In this document: one piece after another, positions 1-4,536 of the stretch
How the letters are laid out: each line of letters starts with the position of its first letter
How positions within the stretch are numbered: position 1 is the first letter of the stretch
Source: Clostridiales bacterium UBA4959
GTDB taxonomy: Bacteria; Bacillota; Clostridia; Oscillospirales; CAG-272
Length of the DNA stretch: 5,051 nt
NCBI GenBank assembly: GCA_002397345.1
Contig: DHAH01000030.1
Coordinates: forward strand, 3,695 to 8,745
Direction: 5' to 3'
Program-made: the position numbers and the translations under genes
Notes under the pieces: model-generated
What the model was told of the DNA's origin: nothing
What the model saw: the letters and a program-made list of their open reading frames with translations, nothing else
The model's database searches: none

Positions 1-42
1 CGGCGCCCGCCCGCCGGATTTACGTATCACGGTTAATGTAAA

Positions 43-573
43 TTAATACAGCCACCGTACCAGCGTGCATGCCAATAATACGCACACCGCCATCACCGCG
101 AGCGCGGCGGGCAGCGTGTGCCTTGTTTTTTTAATACCCACGGCGGCGAAATACACCGCGATTATATACAGCGCCGTGTCCGAGCTGCCGAGTATTACCG
201 ATGCGCAGCGCCCGGCGAAGCTGTCGGGCGACACGCGGCTGAATAATTCGGCGGCAAGCGCCGACGACGCGCTGCCCGATACAGGCCGCACCACGAGCAG
301 CGGAATAATCTCAGGCGGAATGCCTAGCGCACCGCAAACCGGCGCGGCAAGCCGCGCGAGCAGCTCCGCCGCGCCGCTGGCGTTAAACATAGCCACCGCG
401 CAGAGCAGCGCGACAAGCGCGGGCAGCAGTTTCACCGCCGTCTGCATGCCGTCGCGCGCACCGGCGATAAACGCGTCAAAGTATTTTTCGGATTTTTCCC
501 GTCGCGCAAAAAGCATCAGAGCGCCGACTGCGGCTAAAATAAGCGGTACAACCAGTCCGGCGGCGAATTTCAT
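43..573 (-). CDS. spmB: Spore maturation protein B (SpmB)
   Basis: Integral membrane protein of the nucleoside-recognition (Gate) domain family. With SpmA it is needed in Bacillus and Clostridium for full dehydration of the spore core and heat resistance; its transported substrate is not known. Seen here: 176 residues against 178 in B. subtilis, hydrophobic segments at about 4-23, 44-66, 73-95, 134-147 and 155-172, and the family signatures RPVSGSAS (96-103), PDSF (116-119), GSSDTALY (129-136) and AVGIKK (144-149). The start chosen is the ATG at 573-571, which forms an ATGA overlap with the spmA stop, indicating translational coupling; it also gives the family's usual N-terminus. An in-frame ATG at 606 would add 11 charged residues (MEEKTRRRYAV) but has no obvious ribosome binding site. 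It is the second gene of a two-gene operon; what follows beyond base 43 is outside the window. Confidence 0.93.
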   Translation of the reverse strand: MKFAAGLVVPLILAAVGALMLFARREKSEKYFDAFIAGARDGMQTAVKLLPALVALLCAVAMFNASGAAELLARLAAPVCGALGIPPEIIPLLVVRPVSGSASSALAAELFSRVSPDSFAGRCASVILGSSDTALYIIAVYFAAVGIKKTRHTLPAALAVMAVCVLLACTLVRWLY

Positions 574-1247
574 GACAGCATACCGTCGCCGCGTCTTTTC
601 CTCCATCCCATCTTCGGAGGGGAGCTGTCAGCGGGTGGCTTAATGGTTCGCCCTAACCATCGCCCCACAGCCGACGGAATTTTCGCAAGCAACACCGCCG
701 AGAGAGCGCACAGCGACGAGCAGATCCAAACCGGCACCAATATTTCCCCAGGGTTGGCTGATCCCGCTGCGGTACGCAGCGCCAGCAGCGTCGTCGGCAC
801 CAAATCCAGCGAAGCGGTGGATAGCACTACAAAAGTCACCATCTCGTCGGTAGCGCGTCCTCTCACAGCGACCTCGTCTCTCCCGTTTTCAGCCAGCGCT
901 TTCATCGCCGCGATAGACAGCGGCGTCGCCGCATTGCCCAGCCCCAGCATATTCGCCGTCACAGCGGCGGTTATCTCGGATATCCCCCGGTTTTTGCGGT
1001 ATGCGTCGGGGAAAACGAACCGCAGGATCGGTGCGGTTACCGCGGCAAGCGCACGCGTCGCCCCCGCCGCGTCGAGCACGCGCATGATGCCGTTCCACAA
1101 CGCCATCGCGCCCAATAACCCAAGCGAAACGGTGACAGCCGACGCCGCTCCCTGCGCAGCCGCTCCGCCCAGCGCTTCGAGCTTGCCGGTTATAGACGCG
1201 CAAACAAGCGAAATAAGGCATAAAACCCCGAAAATTTTTCCCAACAT
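570..1247 (-). CDS. spmA: Spore maturation protein A (SpmA)
   Basis: Partner of SpmB in spore-core dehydration; a membrane protein of the same nucleoside-recognition (Gate) fold. Seen here: an N-terminal hydrophobic helix (about 4-19), the family signature NMLGLGNAATPL (99-110), a PTT motif (151-153) in the segment that matches the LIPTT of B. subtilis SpmA, and a hydrophobic helix at 172-188. At 225 residues it is longer than the ~196 of B. subtilis because of a Pro/Lys/Arg-rich C-terminal tail (about 199-225). The start chosen is the ATG at 1247, preceded by a modest GCGAG; it puts a short family-like N-terminus in front of the first helix. A GTG at 1280 would add 11 residues but has no ribosome binding site and would overlap the -35 of the divergent promoter. 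In B. subtilis spmAB lies behind dacB; here no dacB is upstream, and the operon diverges from an abrB-type locus. I could not find a convincing sporulation-sigma promoter for it. Confidence 0.93.
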   Translation of the reverse strand: MLGKIFGVLCLISLVCASITGKLEALGGAAAQGAASAVTVSLGLLGAMALWNGIMRVLDAAGATRALAAVTAPILRFVFPDAYRKNRGISEITAAVTANMLGLGNAATPLSIAAMKALAENGRDEVAVRGRATDEMVTFVVLSTASLDLVPTTLLALRTAAGSANPGEILVPVWICSSLCALSAVLLAKIPSAVGRWLGRTIKPPADSSPPKMGWRKRRGDGMLS

Positions 1248-1258
1248 AAAAATCTCGC

Positions 1259-1273
1259 AAATATTTAATATTT
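1259..1273. repeat. 7-1-7 AT-rich inverted repeat between spmA and promoter P1
   Basis: AAATATT-T-AATATTT is a perfect inverted repeat, eight bases before the -35 of P1 begins and twelve bases upstream of the spmA start codon. A different AT-rich palindrome sits in the same position relative to promoter P2 (1509-1526). It could be a regulator site or simply AT-rich UP-element-like sequence. In such AT-rich DNA a 7-base arm can arise by chance, so function is only a suggestion. Confidence 0.3.
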
Positions 1274-1280
1274 TTGTCAC

Positions 1281-1309
1281 TTGACAAGCGGGCTATAAAA
1301 TGGTATAAT
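1281..1309 (+). promoter_or_regulatory. Promoter P1, consensus sigma-A with extended -10
   Basis: TTGACA (1281-1286), a 17-base spacer ending in TGG, then TATAAT (1304-1309). Both hexamers match the housekeeping consensus exactly and the TGn extended -10 is present, so this should be an intrinsically strong promoter. It points to the right, away from spmA, into a decayed abrB copy (1366-1504). Start of transcription is expected near 1316. No terminator is visible between it and the intact regulator gene at 1642, so read-through could add to that gene's expression. Confidence 0.85.
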
Positions 1310-1319
1310 TGGAAAAGCG

Positions 1320-1348
1320 TGTTTTATGTAAAACAATTGCATAAAACA
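1320..1348. promoter_or_regulatory. Operator-like inverted repeat downstream of P1
   Basis: Twelve-base arms (1320-1331 and 1337-1348) around a 5-base spacer AACAA pair with one mismatch (T1329 against G1339). The core is TTATGTAA-N5-TTGCATAA, starting 15 bases after the -10. The same core with perfect arms occurs at the identical offset from P2. Location just after the expected transcription start fits a repressor site, most simply for autoregulation by the AbrB-type protein; an RNA hairpin in the 5' leader is the alternative. The binding protein is inferred, not shown. Confidence 0.6.
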
Positions 1349-1365
1349 TTGAAAGGAGGATTTAG

Positions 1366-1504
1366 ATAAAAATTTATGTTATAATGAGATGTTTTTAGTT
1401 ATATTGTGATTCTTAAAGAAACTCGTAACATTATGAGTATAAAGAGCCACAAAACTTTTATAGATGATGACATAATAACGTTGAAAAATGTGAAATTAAT
1501 GTAA
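1366..1504 (+). pseudogene. Decayed abrB-type regulator copy (AbrB-domain remnant)
   Basis: This is a degraded paralogue of the intact gene at 1642-1890. A full Shine-Dalgarno (AAAGGAGGA, 1352-1360) lies six bases before ATA at 1366-1368, where the start codon should be. The next codons keep K2, I6 and R8 of the intact protein before a stop at 1396-1398. After a net 8-base deletion the match resumes in another frame at 1403: translated IVILKETRNIMSIKS aligns with IVLPIEIRNTMDIKS (residues 16-30 of the intact protein). Three codons are then missing, and TFIDDDIITLK aligns with IFTDDDKIILK (36-46). About 16 of 30 aligned residues are identical; the frame stops at 1502-1504. The zinc-ribbon part is gone. 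Its promoter and operator remain. A 23-codon ORF from ATG 1433 covers the second half, but its ribosome binding site is poor, so production of a peptide is unlikely though not excluded. Confidence 0.75.
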
Positions 1505-1508
1505 AACA

Positions 1509-1526
1509 AATGATAATATTATCATT
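1509..1526. promoter_or_regulatory. 18-bp perfect palindrome upstream of P2 (Fur-box-like)
   Basis: AATGATAATATTATCATT is a perfect palindrome ending seven bases before the -35 of P2. With the next three bases it reads as three contiguous hexamers, GATAAT-ATTATC-ATTATC (1512-1529). This resembles Fur-family sites, but the classical 7-1-7 form TGATAAT-N-ATTATCA needs a central base that is absent here, so the match is imperfect. A half operator with the 11-mer ATGTAAAACAA (1499-1509), identical to bases 1326-1336, abuts it. Possible regulator site; protein unknown. Confidence 0.4.
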
Positions 1527-1532
1527 ATCCAC

Positions 1533-1561
1533 TTGACATAGCACCAATTATATGGTAATAT
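1533..1561 (+). promoter_or_regulatory. Promoter P2 of the abrB-type gene, extended -10
   Basis: TTGACA (1533-1538), a 17-base spacer ending in TGG, then TAATAT (1556-1561). The architecture copies P1 exactly, including the preceding CAC, the TGG extended -10 and the following TTGG-AAAGC-like initial transcribed region. The -10 is one step less perfect than that of P1. Expected transcript start is near 1568, giving a leader of about 74 bases before the ATG at 1642. Confidence 0.85.
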
Positions 1562-1575
1562 TGGTAAAGCATGAA

Positions 1576-1596
1576 TTATGTAAAAAAATTACATAA
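1576..1596. promoter_or_regulatory. Operator-like perfect inverted repeat downstream of P2
   Basis: TTATGTAA (1576-1583), five A bases, TTACATAA (1589-1596): a perfect 8-base inverted repeat beginning 15 bases after the -10, the same offset and spacer as the site after P1. Retention of this core while the surrounding duplicated DNA has diverged suggests selection. The likely binder is the AbrB-type protein encoded downstream (autorepression), which is inference. Confidence 0.6.
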
Positions 1597-1641
1597 AAAA
1601 ATGTCGAATAACATTCTATACACTCAAAAGGAGAATTTAAA

Positions 1642-1890
1642 ATGAAATCCACTGGTATAGTGAGGAAGATAGACGAGCTGGGCCGTATAGTGCTTCCAAT
1701 CGAGATTCGGAATACTATGGACATTAAGAGCCGCGACGCGATCGAAATCTTCACGGATGATGACAAGATCATTCTCAAGAAATACGAGCCGGCGTGCACC
1801 TTCTGCGGTAATGCTGACAATGTTGTTTTTTATCGCAACAAGCTCATCTGCCGCGATTGTCTGGAAAACCTCCGCAGCACAATGATGTAA
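1642..1890 (+). CDS. AbrB/SpoVT-type transcriptional regulator with C-terminal zinc-ribbon motif
   Basis: Small DNA-binding regulator of the AbrB swapped-hairpin class. Residues 1-47 form the AbrB-like domain, with the hallmark RKIDELGRIVLPIEIR (8-23), the DIKSRDAIEIF strand region (27-37) and the closing IILKKYEP (43-50). The C-terminal part has two CxxC pairs, C52/C55 and C70/C73, arranged as a compact zinc-binding ribbon. At 82 residues it matches a common clostridial AbrB form and is far shorter than SpoVT, which has a GAF domain. The start is clear: AAAAGGAG (1626-1633) lies eight bases before the ATG. It is monocistronic, driven by P2 and probably by read-through from P1, and ends before a terminator at 1917-1944. 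The inverted repeat at 1576-1596 suggests autoregulation. AbrB relatives act at the transition to stationary phase and sporulation; the targets of this one cannot be read from the sequence. Confidence 0.92.
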   Translation: MKSTGIVRKIDELGRIVLPIEIRNTMDIKSRDAIEIFTDDDKIILKKYEPACTFCGNADNVVFYRNKLICRDCLENLRSTMM

Positions 1891-1916
1891 GTCTCCGCAT
1901 CTCAATTCAGGAGATT

Positions 1917-1944
1917 ATCGACGCTAATATGCGTCGATTTTTTT
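1917..1944 (+). terminator. Rho-independent terminator of the abrB-type gene
   Basis: ATCGACGC (1917-1924), loop TAATAT, GCGTCGAT (1931-1938) makes a perfect 8-bp stem followed at once by a T run to 1944. It lies 27 bases after the stop codon. Confidence 0.85.
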
Positions 1945-2002
1945 ATTTTCGACGTTCTCATTTATATCAGGCGGCGTCATTTCCGACGTCACATTATATT
2001 AC

Positions 2003-2046
2003 ACCGCTCGAAATTATATTCCGGCGGTTATTTTTGTTTTTATTTA
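2003..2046 (+). terminator. Second terminator-like hairpin between the abrB-type and M23 genes
   Basis: ACCGCTCGAA (2003-2012) and TTCCGGCGGT (2019-2028) pair over ten positions with one G-T wobble and one C-C mismatch around an ATTATA loop. A T-rich tail (T5, G, T5 and more) follows. It could be a backup terminator for the regulator gene or, if transcription starts farther upstream, an attenuator in the leader of the M23 gene. The rest of 1945-2151 shows no gene and no recognised riboswitch; a 6-base pairing GGCGTC/GACGTC (1974-1990) is too short to interpret. Confidence 0.45.
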
Positions 2047-2151
2047 CCTTTTCCGCTGTATAAAACAGCTTCAGACAGAGCATTATATATATCAGCAGAA
2101 TTAGTTAAAAAGCGGAAGTTTTTTAAAACCTCGGAAAGAAGGGAATATTTT

Positions 2152-3078
2152 ATGGATAATGGAAACAACGACTATAACCGTAACGAACGCCGCGATACAA
2201 ACAAAACGGCGCTGACAATACTCGGCATCATCGTAATCGCGTTGATCGTTATAACGGTAGTCACGCTGGTGACTATGGGCAAGCGCCTGTGGGGCGATGC
2301 AACCGGCGGAACAGGCACTGTCGCGCCGATAGAGAAAAAACTCGCGGGAGCAGCCGATACCGTGCCTTCGCTGGACAAAACTTCGCCCGGCAGCGCCTCG
2401 CCCTCAACAGGTGACGCGGGAAAGGGCGGTAACACGCCTAATCCCGGCAACATCTTAAGCGGCGCGGAGTCGGCGGGCGACGTCGTCGGAGCCGGAGCCG
2501 AAACCGCCGGCGAGACAGCCGACGCCTCGGCTGATAAGGGCGGCGATGCCGCGAAAGCGTCGGCCGACAGTACAGCCGGAGACGCGGCGGAAGCCGGCGC
2601 CAAACCCGGCGCGCCGGTCAAGGACGATATTGTTCCGGCGTTTAGCGCGCCTCACCATGGCGGCATTATTAAAAGTCATGATGACAGCGTCGCGGTATAT
2701 TCGCTGACCATGAGCGATTACCGTGTTCATCTCGGCGTAGATATCGAAGCAAACCTCGGAGATGCCGTTTATGCCTGCGCGGATGGTGTAATCTCATCGG
2801 TGACGGCTGACCCGTTCATGGGTACCTGCGTCGCTATAACGCACGGCAACGGCTTTGTGTCGTATTACAAAAACCTCGCGGCAGACCTGCCCGCCTCGAT
2901 TGCCGAGGGCATGGCGGTGACAAACGGCCAGATCATTGGCGCGGTGAGCGATACGGCGGTGCTTGAGATCGCCGATTCCACGCACCTGCATTTCGAACTG
3001 ACTAAAAACAGCGTCCAGCTTAACCCCGCGGAATATATTGAATTTCCCGCGGCCTCAACACAAACTTTTGCGGAATAA
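2152..3078 (+). CDS. Membrane-anchored M23 (LytM) metallopeptidase, SpoIIQ-like
   Basis: Predicted zinc endopeptidase cutting peptidoglycan cross-links, anchored in the membrane with the enzyme outside. Residues 1-19 are a charged cytoplasmic head, 20-42 one transmembrane helix. About 50-158 is a low-complexity Ala/Gly/Asp/Ser linker, and 162-298 the M23 domain. All zinc and catalytic residues are visible: H193 and D197 in HLGVD, and H278/H280 in HLH. The start has GAAGGG at 2138-2143, eight bases before the ATG. The single N-terminal helix plus M23 layout, and the spore genes nearby, suggest SpoIIQ, the forespore protein that meets SpoIIIAH during engulfment. B. subtilis SpoIIQ lacks the first metal ligand, while C. 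difficile SpoIIQ keeps it, as here. SpoIIQ is 283 residues in B. subtilis and about 220 in C. difficile, so 308 is long, due to the linker. No spoIID is next to it in the window, so a generic M23 wall enzyme remains possible. It converges on the prophage genes. Confidence 0.85.
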   Translation: MDNGNNDYNRNERRDTNKTALTILGIIVIALIVITVVTLVTMGKRLWGDATGGTGTVAPIEKKLAGAADTVPSLDKTSPGSASPSTGDAGKGGNTPNPGNILSGAESAGDVVGAGAETAGETADASADKGGDAAKASADSTAGDAAEAGAKPGAPVKDDIVPAFSAPHHGGIIKSHDDSVAVYSLTMSDYRVHLGVDIEANLGDAVYACADGVISSVTADPFMGTCVAITHGNGFVSYYKNLAADLPASIAEGMAVTNGQIIGAVSDTAVLEIADSTHLHFELTKNSVQLNPAEYIEFPAASTQTFAE

Positions 3079-3080
3079 TT

Positions 3081-3128
3081 AAAAAAAGCTGCCCGACGTC
3101 AGTGAAAATGACGCCGGGCAGCTTTTTT
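3081..3128. terminator. Bidirectional terminator between the M23 gene and the prophage
   Basis: A 14-bp stem (3088-3101 with 3109-3122, one mismatch) around the loop GTGAAAA is flanked by seven A on the left and six T on the right, so it can end transcripts from both sides. The mismatch is A-C in the plus-strand RNA but a tolerated G-U in the minus-strand RNA, so the hairpin is slightly better for the prophage direction. It starts right after the M23 stop codon and lies five bases from the stop of the converging small gene. Confidence 0.92.
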
Positions 3129-3132
3129 AATT

Positions 3133-3318
3133 TTATTTATCTCGCTGGCTGTCGGGCGGTGTTGGGAAATCGATCCTCTCACCTATAATAAGCGGCACGC
3201 CTTTCTCTTGCGCGGCATCCACGCAAAGCGCGTCGGGCAGCAGCTCCTGCGCCAGCTCGACGCTCTCGCATACGATAAGATTTATTACGACATTGTTTTG
3301 TACTACTGCGATTATCAT
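3133..3318 (-). CDS. Small tail-fibre-associated prophage protein, function unknown
   Basis: A 61-residue protein that I do not recognise by name. The N-terminus MIIAVVQNNVVINLIV has the style of short phage proteins (an Ile/Val-rich strand, then NNVV/DGVV-type turn) often encoded directly after tail fibre genes. An acidic helix-like stretch (18-28) and a proline-rich, charged end (FPTPPDSQRDK) follow. The start chosen is ATG at 3318: AAGGAG (3330-3325) lies six bases before it and overlaps the tail fibre stop codon, so the pair is translationally linked. An in-frame ATG at 3342 would add eight residues but lies inside the fibre gene without a better ribosome binding site. A role in fibre folding or tail assembly is guesswork from position. 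Confidence 0.75.
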   Translation of the reverse strand: MIIAVVQNNVVINLIVCESVELAQELLPDALCVDAAQEKGVPLIIGERIDFPTPPDSQRDK

Positions 3319-3328
3319 ACAAATCTCC

Positions 3329-4489
3329 TTATCTGTACCCATATATAATTACAAGCCCGCCCATAGCCGGTCTTGCCGCGTAGCCACCGGAGCCGTATCC
3401 GGTCGCGTTTTTGTCGTTGTTTGCGCCATCGCCGTACCATGTGATGCCGCCGCCGTATCCGGGGCTGTCTCCGGTAAATATGCCGTTTGTGCCACCCGCT
3501 CCGGTGTTGGTGCCGTTTGCTGATTTTTTACCGCCGGGCGCAATAAACGCACTGTTATTCCGGCCAAATGTCGTATTGCCACCGTCGCTGCTGGTTGAAC
3601 CCGCGCCGACAATCACCGAAAACGAGGTTGTTACCATGGGTGAGCCGGAAACGAAGTCAAACCACAGCATCGCGCCCGCGCCGCCGCCCGCGTTTGTGCC
3701 GCCTGCGCCGCCGGCGCCGAGCAGCATGACAGTATATCGGTTCCCGGCAGACGGATAGGTCGCCGTGTTAAACGTGCCAGAGCTTGTATATCGCACCAGC
3801 TCGACAAGCTGCGGCGCTCGCGCGTCAACATATTGTTTAGGCGCGGCATGCAGCGCGTCTGTCGGATTTCCGGGCAGCGTCAGCGCGCCCGTCATTGCGC
3901 CGCCCGCGGCAGGTAAAAACGCGGACGCCGCCGCGGTCGTAAGTTCGCCCGCGACGTCGGCATATGCAACGTTGGCGCCGATGCCGTCGACAAGCGATTT
4001 CACATACCCGCAATAAAATGTATTGCTCCGTAGGTCGGTTATCATCGCATCGGTAACTGCCGACGCGTTCGCGGATATCGTGATTTTTGCGACTGCAAGA
4101 TCATATATTACCGTGTTGCGTAAAGGCAGCGAACCGGCGGCGGGATCGGTCAGCCATGTTTTAGCGATTGAGCCGCTTGCCAGATCCAGCCGCAGCACAA
4201 GCCAATATTCGTGCGGCGATGTATCGATTGCGAAGGTTTTATCCTCCGCAGCGTCGTCAAATCCGAAATAGCCGTTTATAAAACACTTGCCCGGTCTGAT
4301 CCGCACGGATAAACCCGACTGGGGTAAAACCTGAAAGTTTGTTGCGGGCGTTATATAAATGCCGTTGCCCACGAAATTTGAAAAATATGCCGCAAAAAAA
4401 TCAGCGGTCTCCGCTCTGTTGCCGCGCGGAAATCCGCCGACGGTTTCGACTACTTCTGTCGAGTCGAACAGTCCCGAACGCATTGCCAT
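3329..4489 (-). CDS. Phage tail fibre protein with glycine-rich C-terminus
   Basis: Receptor-binding or fibre component at the phage tail tip, 386 residues. Residues 1-160 are an attachment region of a kind common in clostridial prophages, with RSGLFDSTEVVETVGGFPRG (4-23) and AETADFFAAYFSNFVGNG (26-43), and then a beta-rich part (GKCFINGYF, 67-75). Residues 191-224 contain the tail-fibre repeat seen in many phage fibres: LPAAGGAMTGALTLPG followed by PTDALHAAPKQYVDA. The C-terminal 250-386 is very rich in Gly, Asn, Ser and Thr and ends GGLVIIYGYR, as in glycine-rich adhesin tips of fibres. AAAGGAG lies six bases before the ATG at 4489. It sits between the Gp37-like gene and a 61-residue protein. 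The glycine-rich tip is where host-range variation usually falls; the receptor cannot be inferred. Long open frames on the opposite strand here are by-products of GC-rich glycine codons. Confidence 0.88.
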   Translation of the reverse strand: MAMRSGLFDSTEVVETVGGFPRGNRAETADFFAAYFSNFVGNGIYITPATNFQVLPQSGLSVRIRPGKCFINGYFGFDDAAEDKTFAIDTSPHEYWLVLRLDLASGSIAKTWLTDPAAGSLPLRNTVIYDLAVAKITISANASAVTDAMITDLRSNTFYCGYVKSLVDGIGANVAYADVAGELTTAAASAFLPAAGGAMTGALTLPGNPTDALHAAPKQYVDARAPQLVELVRYTSSGTFNTATYPSAGNRYTVMLLGAGGAGGTNAGGGAGAMLWFDFVSGSPMVTTSFSVIVGAGSTSSDGGNTTFGRNNSAFIAPGGKKSANGTNTGAGGTNGIFTGDSPGYGGGITWYGDGANNDKNATGYGSGGYAARPAMGGLVIIYGYR

Positions 4490-4536
4490 GCTGTTCTCCT
4501 TTGGATTTAATAATTTTTGTTAATCTAATTTCAGTA

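Noticed and set aside
1..30. Possible start of another minus-strand gene after spmB (GTG at 30-28, reading VIRKSGGRAP)
   Set aside because: No ribosome binding site and only ten codons visible; it does not look like the pseudouridine synthase that follows spmB in B. subtilis.
65..643. Long plus-strand open frame of 192 codons opposite spmB
   Set aside because: Antisense shadow of a well-identified gene; the product is a Ser/Ala/Thr-rich composition artefact with no domain and no ribosome binding site.
643..1284. Long plus-strand open frame of 213 codons opposite spmA
   Set aside because: Same kind of antisense shadow; SpmA on the other strand has clear family motifs.
1433..1504. 23-codon ORF (MSIKSHKTFIDDD...) as a genuine small protein
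   Set aside because: Its sequence is explained as the tail of the decayed AbrB-domain copy, and it lacks a good ribosome binding site.
1511..1524. Classical Fur box TGATAAT-N-ATTATCA
   Set aside because: The two halves are present but the central base is missing, so it is reported only as Fur-box-like.
2058..2087. Sigma-F promoter for the M23 gene
   Set aside because: GTATA and the spacing fit, but the -10 (GAGCATTATA) misses key positions of the consensus; too weak to list as a feature.
2172..2621. Minus-strand open frame of 149 codons within the M23 gene
   Set aside because: Antisense of the low-complexity Ala/Gly linker; Pro/Ala/Ser-rich artefact.
3411..3758. Plus-strand Pro-rich open frame of 115 codons
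   Set aside because: Reverse complement of glycine codons in the fibre tip produces proline codons; no independent support.
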